This document shows, in pieces, positions 32,400-40,916 of a DNA stretch of 64,000 nt (position 1 is its first letter; the number at the start of each line of letters is the position of its first letter). A program made the translations under genes and the position numbers. Under the pieces are notes generated by a model. That model made no database searches, had not been told where the DNA came from, and saw nothing but the letters and a program-made list of their open reading frames with translations. Location: contig NZ_BCQP01000010.1 of assembly GCF_001552135.1 (NCBI RefSeq), positions 372,001 through 436,000 on the forward strand. The letters run 5' to 3'. The DNA is from Actinomadura chibensis NBRC 106107. Its GTDB lineage: Bacteria; Actinomycetota; Actinomycetes; Streptosporangiales; Streptosporangiaceae.

Positions 32400-33215
32400 A
32401 TGGGACCGCCGGAGTTCAGTGCCGATCTGTACCGGGAGATCACCGAGTTCGCCGTGGGGACGCCGTCGTGGGTGCATTCGGCGGCCGAGGTCGGGACGGA
32501 CGCGGGCCTGCTGCTGTTCGGGGTGTTGTTCGCGGCGGGCTGGTGGCGGGCGCGGGGCCGGGACGCGCGGTCGATGGGGCTGGCGCTGGCGGCGCCGTTC
32601 GCGATGGTGGCGGCGTATCTGGTGAGCGAGGTGTCCAAGGACGTGATCCGGGAGGAGCGTCCGTGCCGGGCGGTGGCGGGGGCGGTGCACATCGCGGCGT
32701 GCCCGTCGCCGGGCGACTGGTCGTTCCCGAGCAATCACGCGACGATCGCGGCGGGGTCCGCGGCGGCGATCGTGGTGGCGTGGCGGGCGATGGCGCCGCT
32801 GGTGCTGCCGCTGGCGGCGGTGATGGCGTTCTCGCGGGTGTTCGTGGGTGTGCATTATCCGCATGATGTGGCGGCGGGGTTCCTGGTCGGGGTCGTGGTG
32901 GCTTCGGTGGCGGCGGTCCTGTTCGCGGCGGTGCTGCGGCCGGTGGTGGAGTGGTCGCGGGGGACGGCGCCGGGCGCGGTGCTGCTGGGCGCGCGTCCGG
33001 CGGTGCCCGTCGGCGGGGAGTGGAACGCGCCACGTCCGGTGCCGGTGGGCGCGCCCGTTCCGGGAGGCGGCGGCCCTGTTCCTGGTCCCGGGCCTGTTCC
33101 CGGTCGTGGTCCTGGGCGGGTGCCGGTGGACGAGGCCGCGGTGACGTCGCCGGACGTGATGGGCGGCCTGCCCGCCGTTCCCCGGGGCGGCGGCACCCGC
33201 GGGTACGGCTCCTAG
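32400..33215 (+). CDS. PAP2-family membrane phosphatase
   Basis: A 271-residue integral membrane phosphatase of the type-2 phosphatidic acid phosphatase superfamily. All three active-site motifs are visible: KDVIREERP (80-88), PSNHA (110-114) and SRVFVGVHYPHDVAAG (145-160; Arg146, His152, Asp156). Substrates of the family include undecaprenyl diphosphate and lipid phosphates. The C-terminal 75 residues are Pro/Gly-rich with VPG/GPVP repeats and probably disordered. ATG 32400 has AGGGAG upstream. Together with DedA just before it, a lipid-carrier recycling role is plausible. Confidence 0.88.
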   Translation: MGPPEFSADLYREITEFAVGTPSWVHSAAEVGTDAGLLLFGVLFAAGWWRARGRDARSMGLALAAPFAMVAAYLVSEVSKDVIREERPCRAVAGAVHIAACPSPGDWSFPSNHATIAAGSAAAIVVAWRAMAPLVLPLAAVMAFSRVFVGVHYPHDVAAGFLVGVVVASVAAVLFAAVLRPVVEWSRGTAPGAVLLGARPAVPVGGEWNAPRPVPVGAPVPGGGGPVPGPGPVPGRGPGRVPVDEAAVTSPDVMGGLPAVPRGGGTRGYGS

Positions 33216-33231
33216 CCGCGGCGGCCGCAGG

Positions 33232-33927
33232 CTAGGCCCGGTGGTCGGGGGCGAACGCGTCGAAGGCGCCGGTGGTGGTGTCGACCAGTCCGGCCTCGTA
33301 GGCGAGGACGGCGGCCTGGACGCGGTTGCGGACGTCCAGGCGGGTGAGGATCGCGCTGACGTAGGCCTTGACGGTGCCTTCGACGACGTGGAGGCGCGCG
33401 GCGATCTCGGCGTTGGGGAGTCCGGCGCCGAGCAGGGCGAGGACGTCGCGTTCGCGCGGGGTGAGGTCGGCGGTGCGGCGGCGGGCGCGGGCGCCGCCGC
33501 TGAGGCGGTCGCCGCCGAGTTCGGTGATGACGCGGTGGGCGACCTTCGGGGACAGGTAGGCGGCGCCGTCGGCGACGGCGCGGACGCCGGTGATGAGTTC
33601 GCGGGGGTCGCCGGATTTGAGGAGGAATCCGCTGGCGCCGCCGGCGAGGGCCTGGGCGATGTAGTCGTCCTCGCCGAAGGTGGTGAGCATGACGACGCCG
33701 GTGGCGGGGGCGGCGCGGCGGAGTTCGGCGGCGGCGGCGAGGCCGTCGAGGCGGGGCATGCGGATGTCGAGGAGGGTGACGTCGGGGCGGTGCCGGAGGG
33801 TGAGGTCGACGGCCTCGTGGCCGTCGGCGGCCTCGGCGACGACGTCGATGGCGGGGTCGGCGGTGAGGATGGCGCGGACGCCCGCGCGGATCATGGCTTC
33901 GTCGTCGGCGAGCAGGACGCGAATCAC
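33232..33927 (-). CDS. NarL/LuxR-type response regulator
   Basis: A 231-residue two-component regulator. The receiver (1-120) has the acidic pair DD8-9, phospho-acceptor Asp54 (LLDIRMPRLDG) and Lys about 102 (FLLKSGDP). The C-terminal LuxR HTH is DLTPRERDVLALLGAGLPNAEIAARLHVVEGTVKAYVSAILTRLDVRNRVQAAVLAYEAG. The GTG start overlaps the kinase TGA by 4 nt, so this is the kinase's cognate partner. The short gap to convergent PAP2 is 16 bp. Confidence 0.92.
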   Translation of the reverse strand: MIRVLLADDEAMIRAGVRAILTADPAIDVVAEAADGHEAVDLTLRHRPDVTLLDIRMPRLDGLAAAAELRRAAPATGVVMLTTFGEDDYIAQALAGGASGFLLKSGDPRELITGVRAVADGAAYLSPKVAHRVITELGGDRLSGGARARRRTADLTPRERDVLALLGAGLPNAEIAARLHVVEGTVKAYVSAILTRLDVRNRVQAAVLAYEAGLVDTTTGAFDAFAPDHRA

Positions 33928-35708
33928 GGGCCGTCCTTCCGGTGCGCGGGGTCGTCGGTGCGGCCGGCGCTGAGCTGGGCGGTGTCGTAGGAGTTCTTGG
34001 CGGTGAGGCGGCCGTCGGCGAAGCAGAGGCGGTAGACGCGTCCGGTGCCGATGAGGCCGGGGTCGGGGCGGTAGTAGCGGCAGCGGGCGTGGGCGGGTTC
34101 GGGGACGGTCTGCCGGACGACGTCCGCGTCGGGCGTCTCCAGCGGCGGGAGGGTGTCGGTGACGCGGTCCTCGGGGTCGCCGACGCGGAGGGCGGCGTAG
34201 TCGGCGGGTTCGAGGACGGAGTTGAGGGTGGTGTAGGCGTAGTAGCCGACCATGATGCCGCCGAGGACGGTCATGAGCGCGGCGGGGACGGCGATGGCGG
34301 TGATCAGGCCGCGGCGGACCTGGCGGCGCCGGGTGGCGAGGTGCCGGGCCGACTCCGACGTCCACTCCCCCGCGTCCGGGCCGGTGCCGGTGTCGGGGGC
34401 CGGGGTGGTGGGGGTGGCGGGGATGTCGGCGGTGACCTGGAAGCCGCCGTCGGGGGTGGGGGCGGCGTGGAGGGTGCCGCCGAGGAGGCGGACGCGTTCG
34501 GTGAGGCCGGTCAGTCCGTGGCCGCCGGACGGGAGCAGCGGCGGTTCGCCGGGCGGCGGCTGGTTGGCGACGGTGACGGTGATCGGGTCGCCGGGCCCGC
34601 GGTGGGTGAGGCGGACGGTGACGGCGGCGCCGGGGGCGTGTTTGGCGGCGTTGGTGACGGCCTCCTGGACGACGCGGTGGGCGGCGAGCGCGACCATCGG
34701 CGGGGGCTCCGGCGGTGGTGTGCGGGCGTCCGGCGGGCCGTCCGGGACGCCGCCGGGGTCTGGGGCGTCGATGGTGAGTTCGATGGGGACGCCGGACGCG
34801 CGGGCGCGTTCCACCAGGTCGGGGATGCTCTCCCGCGCGGGCCGCACCGGCGCCGCTGCGGGCTCCCCACCGGGTGCCGTGCCGGGTGCGGCGGGTCCGG
34901 TGTCGTCGCGGAGGACGCCGATGATCTCGCGGAGGTGGTCGGTGGCCTCGGCGGCGCCGGCGCGCAGTTCGGCGGCGGCGGCGCGGTGCCGGTCGGCGAG
35001 TCCGGGCGCGACCTGCAGGGCCCCGGCGCGGACGGCGATGAGGGCGAGTTCGTGGCCGAGGGAGTCGTGCATGTCCTGGGCGATGCGGGCGCGTTCGCGG
35101 AGCCGTTCGCGTTCGGCGATGATGCGCTGCTGGTGCTCCAGGCGTTCGGCGCGTTCCCATCCGGCGCGCAGGAGCTCCTGGTACTGGCGCCAGTAGCGGC
35201 CGACGAGCCAGGGCAGGACGCCGAGCAGCACGAGCCAGACGGTCGCGGGGAACCAGGCGGTGACGTTCACGCCGCGGGCGACCGACAGCGCGGCCCCGCC
35301 GGCGAGGACGGCGGCGAACCCGAGCAGCGGCGGCTGCGCGCGGGCGGTGCGCAGCCCGGTGAGGTAGGCGAGGACGGGCATGGCGAACGCGTAGTTGCCG
35401 TGCAGGCCGGTGAGGCACATGGCGGCGAGGAGCGCGGCGGTCGGCCAGGCGCGGCAGACCGCGACGGCGGCGGCCAGGACGGTGAGCCCGGCGATCTCGG
35501 CCCAGGGCACCGGTCCGCGGCCGAGCGGCTGCGACAGGACGCCGATCAGCACGGGGAACGAGAACAGCGCGTACAGCAGGACGTCGGTGACGAGCGCGGT
35601 CCGGGACGGGCGCCGGACCGTGGCGCGGACCGTCGCGCGCAGCTCCGCGAGCCGTGCCGCCGCGCCGGGACGGCCCGGGGCCGGGGCGAGGGTCGCGGGG
35701 GTGTTCAC
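33924..35708 (-). CDS. Sensor histidine kinase with C-terminal extracytoplasmic domain
   Basis: A 594-residue HisKA_3-type kinase with an unusual layout. Four to five TM helices occupy about 38-172, then the dimerisation helix with phospho-acceptor His214 (RARIAQDMHDSLGHELALI), and the ATPase with N box QEAVTNAAKH (about 349-357) and G box GGHGLTGLTERV (about 395-406). Normally the protein would stop near 435. Here a linker leads to an extra TM (about 468-490) and a 100-residue outside domain (498-594) with two Cys (543, 562) and a BamE/SmpA-like ALRVGDPEDRVTDTLP...CRYYRPDP...RLCFADGRLTAK. It is cotranscribed with the regulator. Confidence 0.88.
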   Translation of the reverse strand: MNTPATLAPAPGRPGAAARLAELRATVRATVRRPSRTALVTDVLLYALFSFPVLIGVLSQPLGRGPVPWAEIAGLTVLAAAVAVCRAWPTAALLAAMCLTGLHGNYAFAMPVLAYLTGLRTARAQPPLLGFAAVLAGGAALSVARGVNVTAWFPATVWLVLLGVLPWLVGRYWRQYQELLRAGWERAERLEHQQRIIAERERLRERARIAQDMHDSLGHELALIAVRAGALQVAPGLADRHRAAAAELRAGAAEATDHLREIIGVLRDDTGPAAPGTAPGGEPAAAPVRPARESIPDLVERARASGVPIELTIDAPDPGGVPDGPPDARTPPPEPPPMVALAAHRVVQEAVTNAAKHAPGAAVTVRLTHRGPGDPITVTVANQPPPGEPPLLPSGGHGLTGLTERVRLLGGTLHAAPTPDGGFQVTADIPATPTTPAPDTGTGPDAGEWTSESARHLATRRRQVRRGLITAIAVPAALMTVLGGIMVGYYAYTTLNSVLEPADYAALRVGDPEDRVTDTLPPLETPDADVVRQTVPEPAHARCRYYRPDPGLIGTGRVYRLCFADGRLTAKNSYDTAQLSAGRTDDPAHRKDGP

Positions 35709-35743
35709 GCGTCCACGCTACAAGCCGGTCATCTGGGCCGTTA

Positions 35744-35757
35744 CTGACGAAAGTCAG
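35744..35757. promoter_or_regulatory. Inverted repeat before the kinase operon
   Basis: CTGAC and GTCAG flank GAAA, 36-49 bp upstream of the kinase start and about 200 bp upstream of the second response regulator. Response-regulator operators in LuxR-type systems are often this kind of short TGAC/GTCA dyad. A similar CTGAC-AACC-GTCAG lies at 48645. Confidence 0.5.
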
Positions 35758-35956
35758 GGGTGCCCGGCGGGTGTGGCGGCCGGGGGCGTCGGGTGAGGTC
35801 GGACGCGGCGCGGGACGGGCCCCGTCTGAACTACGGTTGGCGGGCGGACGGCGCACACGGGCGGCGGCGACGGCGGCGCACAGGCCCCCGCGTGCGGGGA
35901 CACGGAGCGCGAGGGGCCGGGGGCGGCGTCCTCCGCCGGAGGGAGAGGGGGGTCGT

Positions 35957-36622
35957 GTGATCCGGGTGATGCTGGCCGACGACCAGAGGCTGGTGCGGGC
36001 GGGGTTCCGGTCGATCCTGCAGGGCGAGGACGACATCGAGGTCGTCGCGGAGGTCGGCGACGGCCTGGAGGCGGTGCGGGCCGCGTCGGAGCTGCGTCCC
36101 GACGTGGTGCTGATGGACGTCCGGATGCCCGTCCTGGACGGGTTGGAGGCCACGAGCCGGATCACCTCCGACCCGCGCCTGGACGCGGTCCGCGTCGTGA
36201 TCCTCACCACGTTCGACCTGGACGACTACGTGTACAGCGCGATCAAGGCGGGGGCGAGCGGGTTCCTGGTGAAGGACACCGAGCCGCCGGAGCTGATCCA
36301 CGGGGTGCGGGTGGTGGCGCGGGGGGACGCGCTGCTCGCGCCGACGGTGACGCGGCGGCTGATCGCCGAGTTCGCGGCCCGGATCGCCAAGCCGCCGCCG
36401 GCCGAGCGGCTGGACCCGCTGACCGACCGGGAGCGGGAGGTGCTGGAGCTGGTCGCGGCGGGCCTGTCGAACGAGGAGATCGCGGGGCGGCTGGTGCTGT
36501 CGCCCGCGACCGCCAAGACCCACGTCAGCCGGATCTTGTCGAAGGTCGGGGCGCGGGACCGGGCGCAGCTGGTGGTGCTGGCCTACGAGACGGGCATGAT
36601 CCGTCCCGGCTGGCTCGGCTGA
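35957..36622 (+). CDS. Second NarL/LuxR-type response regulator
   Basis: A 221-residue regulator of the same class: Asp54 in VVLMDVRMPVLDG, Thr in VVILTTFDLDDYV, Lys in FLVKDTEPPEL, and HTH PLTDREREVLELVAAGLSNEEIAGRLVLSPATAKTHVSRILSKVGARDRAQLVVLAYETG. It has no kinase of its own and reads away from the kinase operon. It may share that kinase or be orphan. GTG 35957 is chosen; the frame is open further upstream through non-coding-looking sequence. Confidence 0.92.
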   Translation: MIRVMLADDQRLVRAGFRSILQGEDDIEVVAEVGDGLEAVRAASELRPDVVLMDVRMPVLDGLEATSRITSDPRLDAVRVVILTTFDLDDYVYSAIKAGASGFLVKDTEPPELIHGVRVVARGDALLAPTVTRRLIAEFAARIAKPPPAERLDPLTDREREVLELVAAGLSNEEIAGRLVLSPATAKTHVSRILSKVGARDRAQLVVLAYETGMIRPGWLG

Positions 36623-36653
36623 CCCGCCGCGCGCCGCGCCGGCCCCGCTCACG

Positions 36654-36679
36654 CAACCGGACGCGGCGCGGCGGTGTTC
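36654..36679 (+). promoter_or_regulatory. Possible ECF-type promoter of the sigma/Ogt-Ada operon
   Basis: GCAACC (36654-36659) and GTTC (36676-36679) with a 16-bp spacer resemble actinobacterial ECF promoters. The start codon is only 8 bp further, which would imply a leaderless transcript and autoregulation. Weak call. Confidence 0.3.
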
Positions 36680-36687
36680 GAACGGAT

Positions 36688-37365
36688 GTGACGGTAACGG
36701 ACGAGGAACTCCCCCGCACCCGGCCCGCCCCCGCCGACGGCGGGGTGGAGGGCGCGGACGAGGCGGCCGCGCGGGTCGTGGCCGCCTTGACCCGCGACCT
36801 GGACACCGGGTTCGAGGCCATGTACCAGGCGTACCGGGGCGCGGTGTTCTCGACGGCGCTGCGGCTGTGCGGGCGGTGGGCCGAGGCCGAGGACCTGGCG
36901 GCGGAGGCGTTCCTGCGCGCCTACCGGGCGCTGTGCGGGTACGGTCCGGCGCGGATCGCGGAGCTGCGGCCGCGGGCGTGGCTGCTGACGATCCTGACGA
37001 ACGTGTGGCGCAACACCGTCCGGTCGGCGGTGCGGCGGCCGCCGCCGGGCCCGCTGGAGGACGCGCCCGACCCGCCCGACCCCGGCGAGGGCGTGGAGGA
37101 CGCCGCCGCCCGCCACGAGACCGGGCGGGAGCTGGCCGCGCTGCTGGCCGAGCTGCCCCGGGCGCAGCGCGCCGCCGTGGTTTTGCGGCATGTCGCCGGG
37201 CTGCCGGTCGCGGAGATCGCCGTCGTCCTCGGCGTGCCGGAGGGCACCGCCAAGTCGCACGTCTCCCGGGGGCTGTCCCGGCTGCGCGACCTGCGCGCCC
37301 GGCCGCGTCCCGGCCCGGGAGACCCCGGACCGCAGCACCTTGACCAGCGAGGGGGCACCCCATGA
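36688..37365 (+). CDS. ECF RNA polymerase sigma factor
   Basis: A 225-residue ECF sigma factor. Sigma-2 (about 40-110) includes FEAMYQAYRGAVFSTALRLCGRWAEAEDLAAEAFLRAYRAL and AWLLTILTNVWRNTVRSAVRR; sigma-4 (about 145-205) includes ELPRAQRAAVVLRHVAGLPVAEIAVVLGVPEGTAKSHVSRGLSRLRDL. No anti-sigma gene follows; instead its stop overlaps the start of an Ogt/Ada-type protein by 4 nt, so the two are translated together. A role in alkylation response follows from that context. Confidence 0.9.
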   Translation: MTVTDEELPRTRPAPADGGVEGADEAAARVVAALTRDLDTGFEAMYQAYRGAVFSTALRLCGRWAEAEDLAAEAFLRAYRALCGYGPARIAELRPRAWLLTILTNVWRNTVRSAVRRPPPGPLEDAPDPPDPGEGVEDAAARHETGRELAALLAELPRAQRAAVVLRHVAGLPVAEIAVVLGVPEGTAKSHVSRGLSRLRDLRARPRPGPGDPGPQHLDQRGGTP

Positions 37366-38201
37366 ACCACCACGACGACGACACCGCCCTCGACCCGAGC
37401 GGCACCCCCGAAACCAGCCCCGAAACCAGCCCGGACGCCGGTCTGGACCCCGGGATGGAGGGTGAGCTGGCGGCGCTGGCCGTCGAGCCGCCGCCGTCGC
37501 TGCTGGACCGGGTCGCCGCGCGCCGCGTCCACCTCGACGTCCCCGGGCCGCTGGACGGCGTGCAGGTCGCCTTCACCGACCACGGCGTGGCGTTCCTGCG
37601 CGCCGGGATGGACGACGCCGAGTTCGCCGCCGCGTTCCGCGCGCGGTTCGCGCGTCCGCTGCTGCCCGCCGCGCGTCCGCCCGCCGGGCTGGTGCCCGCG
37701 CTGCGCACCGGGCGGCTCGGCGGGCTGCGGCTGGACCTGCGGGGTCTCAGCGGCTTCGAGGCCGCCGTGCTGCGCGCCGCCGCGACGATCCCGCGCGGGC
37801 AGACCCGCCCGTACGCGTGGGTGGCGCGGCAGGCCGGGCGGCCGAAGGCGGTGCGGGCGGTGGGGTCGGCGCTGGGCCGCAACCCCGTCCCGCTGCTGAT
37901 CCCCTGCCACCGCGTCACCCGCTCGGACGGGACGCTCGGCGAGTACGTGTTCGGCGCCGCCGCCAAGGAGCGGCTGCTGCGCGCCGAGGACGTCGACGTC
38001 GACGCGGCCGCCGACCTGGCCCGCCGCGGCGTCCGGCTGGTCGGCAGCGACACCACCGGGATCGTGTGCTACCCGACCTGCGGCGACGCCCGCCGGATCA
38101 CGGCCGCGCACCGGCGCGGGTTCCGCGACCTGGCCGCCGCCCGCGCCGCCGGGTACCGGCCGTGCGAGCGGTGCCGTCCCGGCGACCCGACCCCCGCCTG
38201 A
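37362..38201 (+). CDS. Methylated-DNA-protein methyltransferase with C-terminal Ada zinc domain
   Basis: A 279-residue suicide DNA repair protein with unusual domain order. Residues 33-105 form an N-terminal domain of unknown role, in the position of an anti-sigma-like segment. Residues 125-207 are the MGMT/Ogt catalytic domain with PCHRV and nucleophile Cys182. Residues 226-273 match the Ada N-terminal methylphosphotriester domain, with zinc Cys236, 240, 268 and 271 (GIVCYPTC...YRPCERC). In E. coli Ada this zinc domain comes first and is followed by AraC HTH; here it is last and the HTH is absent. The sigma factor just upstream could supply the transcription function. Confidence 0.88.
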   Translation: MNHHDDDTALDPSGTPETSPETSPDAGLDPGMEGELAALAVEPPPSLLDRVAARRVHLDVPGPLDGVQVAFTDHGVAFLRAGMDDAEFAAAFRARFARPLLPAARPPAGLVPALRTGRLGGLRLDLRGLSGFEAAVLRAAATIPRGQTRPYAWVARQAGRPKAVRAVGSALGRNPVPLLIPCHRVTRSDGTLGEYVFGAAAKERLLRAEDVDVDAAADLARRGVRLVGSDTTGIVCYPTCGDARRITAAHRRGFRDLAAARAAGYRPCERCRPGDPTPA

Positions 38202-38322
38202 CCCCCGCCCGCCCCCGCGGGGCGTGCCGGGGCGGGCATAGATCGGCGCGGGGCGGGAATGGGGCGGTCCCGTCCACCTGCGGGGACGGTCCGCGGGGGC
38301 GGCGTTGAGGAGGGAGGCCGCC

Positions 38323-39399
38323 ATGCGCGTCGTCGTGACCGGCGCGACCGGCAACATCGGGACCCGCACGGTCCGGGCGCTCGCCGCGGACCCGGCCGTC
38401 ACCGCGATCACCGGTCTCGCCCGCCGCCGCCCCGGCCCCGACGCGGGCCTGGGCGCGGACACGGACGGGATGGACAAGGTCGAGTGGGCCGAGGCCGACG
38501 TCACCGACAGCGACCTGGTCCCGCTGATGCGCGGCGCGGACGCCGTGGTGCACCTGGCGTGGCTGTTCCAGCCGACGCACCGTCCCGCCGTGACGTGGGA
38601 CGCCAACGTCCTCGGCAGCTCCCGCGTGTTCGGCGCCGCCGCCGAGGCGGGCGTCCCGGCGCTGGTGTACTCGTCTTCGGTCGGGGCGTACTCCCCCGGC
38701 CCGAAGGACCGCGCGGTCGACGAGTCGTGGCCGACGCACGGCTGGCCCGGCGCCGCCTACAGCCGCGAAAAGGCCTACGTCGAACGGCTCCTGGACGTGT
38801 TCGAGGCGAACAACCCGGACCGCCGCGTCGTGCGGATCCGGCCGGGGTTCGTGTTCGAGCGGCAGACCGCGGCCGAGCAGCGGCGGCTGTTCGCCGGTCC
38901 GCTGCTGCCGGGGCGGCTCGTGCGGCCGGGGCGGGTGCCGGTCGTCCCGGACATGCCGGGGCTGACGCTGCAGGCGCTGCACTCCGCCGACGCCGGGGAG
39001 GCGTTCCGGCTCGCCGTCACCGGCGGCGCGCGCGGCGCGTTCAACATCGCCGCCGAACCCGTCCTGGACGCCGCCGAGCTCGCCGACATCCTCGGCGCGC
39101 GGACCGTGCGGGTGCCGCTGCGGGGGGTGCGGGCCGCAGTCGCCGCCGCGTGGGCGCTGCACCTGGTGCCCGCCTCGCCGGGCCTGCTCGACCTGGCCCT
39201 GCGGGTCCCGGTCATGGACACCGCGCGGGCCCGCGACGAGCTCGGCTGGACGCCCCGGCACTCCGCCCGCGCGGCGATCGAGGAGTTCCTGGAGGGCCTG
39301 CGCACCGGCGCGGGCCGCGGCACCCCGCCGCTGTCCCCCGGCACCGGCGGGCGGATGCGGGCCCGCGAGTTCGCCACCGGCATCGGCCGCCGCCCCTGA
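38323..39399 (+). CDS. NAD(P)-dependent epimerase/dehydratase (extended SDR)
   Basis: A 358-residue Rossmann-fold protein. The nucleotide motif is VVVTGATGNIGTRTVRAL (G-x2-G-x2-G), followed by DAVVHLAWLFQPTH and YSSSVGAYSPG; the catalytic YSREK (Tyr and Lys) is about 148-152. The C-terminal half is less conserved. Substrate and pathway are not predictable. ATG 38323 follows GAGGAGGGAGG. A small conserved gene follows after 71 bp. Confidence 0.85.
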   Translation: MRVVVTGATGNIGTRTVRALAADPAVTAITGLARRRPGPDAGLGADTDGMDKVEWAEADVTDSDLVPLMRGADAVVHLAWLFQPTHRPAVTWDANVLGSSRVFGAAAEAGVPALVYSSSVGAYSPGPKDRAVDESWPTHGWPGAAYSREKAYVERLLDVFEANNPDRRVVRIRPGFVFERQTAAEQRRLFAGPLLPGRLVRPGRVPVVPDMPGLTLQALHSADAGEAFRLAVTGGARGAFNIAAEPVLDAAELADILGARTVRVPLRGVRAAVAAAWALHLVPASPGLLDLALRVPVMDTARARDELGWTPRHSARAAIEEFLEGLRTGAGRGTPPLSPGTGGRMRAREFATGIGRRP

Positions 39400-39470
39400 C
39401 CCCCGTACCGAGCCGCACCGTTCCGAACCGAGCCGTCCCAGCCGTACCGTCGAGACCCGGAGGGCAGTCC

Positions 39471-39722
39471 ATGCCGACGATCACTTCCGAGCACCTGCAC
39501 GCCCTGCTCGCCTCCCCCGACCGCGACGCCGCGCTCGTCGTCGTCGGCGGGCGCGCCAGGGTGGTGCCCGGCGACCCGTCCCGCAGCGACGGACCCGAGG
39601 ACGCGCTCGTCCTCACCACCCGCGACGCCGTGATCGCCGAACTGGACACCGGCGCCAACGACGAGCAGATCGAAAGCCTCGCCCAGCGCCTCGACGTCGC
39701 CCTGGAAAGCCTCGGCGGCTGA
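39471..39722 (+). CDS. Small conserved protein of unknown function
   Basis: An 83-residue acidic protein, not recognised. It begins PTITSEHLHALLASPDRDAALVVVGGRARVVPGD and ends in a helix NDEQIESLAQRLDVALESLGG. ATG 39471 with GGAGGGCAGTCC upstream and normal codon use support a real gene. Confidence 0.7.
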   Translation: MPTITSEHLHALLASPDRDAALVVVGGRARVVPGDPSRSDGPEDALVLTTRDAVIAELDTGANDEQIESLAQRLDVALESLGG

Positions 39723-39762
39723 CCCCTCCGCGTCCGGCGGGCCGGGGTCTCGCGGGGCGTGG

Positions 39763-40341
39763 TCAGCGGGGGCCGGGCGGCCTGGGGGCCAGGGCGCCCG
39801 ACAGGAACAGCGTCGTCACCGACGCGCTCGCCTCCTCCACGCCGAGGCGCCGTCCGACGACCCGCGACACCACGCCCTCCAGCATGCTGAAGTACAGCTC
39901 GGCCAGGGTGTGGACGGGCACGTCGCGGCGGAACGCGCCCGACCGCGCGCCGCGCTCGAACACCGCCCGCAGCGGCCCCGCGAGTCCCCGCTCGGCCCGC
40001 CGCGCCTCCGCCGGCGTCCCGCCGAACAGGCCGGGCGCCCGGTAGCGGACGGCCACGGCGATCGTCGCGCTGGTCATCCGGGCGACGGCGTCCTCGATCG
40101 GGACGGTGTCCAGCCGCGCGTCGGCGAGCCGCCCGGCGAGGTCGGCCAGCGCCGCCTCGGCCAGGGCGCACAGCAGCGCCTCCCGGGTCGGGAAGTAGCG
40201 GTCCAGGGTGTCGCGCGGCACCCCGGCGGCGCGGGCGACGTCGGCCATGCTCGCCGGGCCGTCCCGCCCGGTCAGCACCGCCGCCGCGGCGTCGAGGATC
40301 CGCGCCCGCACCTGGTCCCGGAGGAGGAAACTGCTGGTCAT
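39763..40341 (-). CDS. TetR-family transcriptional regulator
   Basis: A 192-residue repressor. The HTH (about 8-58) is VRARILDAAAAVLTGRDGPASMADVARAAGVPRDTLDRYFPTREALLCALAEAAL, with the family TLDRYFPTREAL. The C-terminal ligand domain is helical and variable. No operator palindrome was recognised in the gap to the second DGPF gene, nor is the target known. Confidence 0.9.
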   Translation of the reverse strand: MTSSFLLRDQVRARILDAAAAVLTGRDGPASMADVARAAGVPRDTLDRYFPTREALLCALAEAALADLAGRLADARLDTVPIEDAVARMTSATIAVAVRYRAPGLFGGTPAEARRAERGLAGPLRAVFERGARSGAFRRDVPVHTLAELYFSMLEGVVSRVVGRRLGVEEASASVTTLFLSGALAPRPPGPR

Positions 40342-40535
40342 CGCCGGGTGATGCTACACGACGCCCGCCCCGTCCGACGCGGCGTTTCCAGGGAAGGCGC
40401 GACGTGTCGGACATCGCGGGCGCGGGGTGTCCTCGCGGGCGGCGCACCCGTCTGACATCCTGCATGCCCGGGGGCGACGCCCCCCGTCCGCGAACACGAC
40501 CACGAACGCGCCGGGCACCGGGGAGAGGGGAATCC

Positions 40536-40916
40536 GTGCGCTACGTCCTGATGATCTGCAGCGACGAGACCGCCGGGACCGACCCCGCCGAGGCCGCCGC
40601 GACCGGCTGCGGCGGCTGGTCGCGGGAGATGGACCGGCGCGGCGTCGTCCGCGGCGGCGCCGGGCTGCGGCCCGCCGACGAGGCCACCACCGTCAAGGTC
40701 CGCGGCGGCGAGGTGCTGCTGACCGACGGGCCGTTCGCCGAGACCAAGGACCAGATCGGCGGGTTCACCCTCATCGAGTGCGGCGGCCTGGACGAGGCCG
40801 TCGAGATCGCCGCCCGGCACCCCTGGGCCGAGCTCGGCCAGATCGAGATCCGCCCCGTCCTCGACCCCGAACCGCCCCCCGGGACCGACCCCGACACGGC
40901 CCCCGGGACGGCGTGA
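40536..40916 (+). CDS. DGPF-domain (YCII-related) protein, ECF42 partner 2
   Basis: A 126-residue DGPF protein: VRYVLMICSDETAG, LTDGPFAETKDQIGGFTLIEC at about 67-87 and the closing QIEIRPVLD, followed by a Pro/Asp/Thr-rich tail absent in the first copy. The GTG at 40536 has GGGAGAGGGG upstream. Its stop overlaps the sigma gene's GTG by 4 nt, tighter than in the first pair. Confidence 0.88.
   Translation: MRYVLMICSDETAGTDPAEAAATGCGGWSREMDRRGVVRGGAGLRPADEATTVKVRGGEVLLTDGPFAETKDQIGGFTLIECGGLDEAVEIAARHPWAELGQIEIRPVLDPEPPPGTDPDTAPGTA

Noticed and set aside
38202..38322. An ECF42-type promoter before the epimerase gene
   Set aside because: There is no TGTCGA and no TTCGTCGGTGG block; only generic GC-rich sequence.
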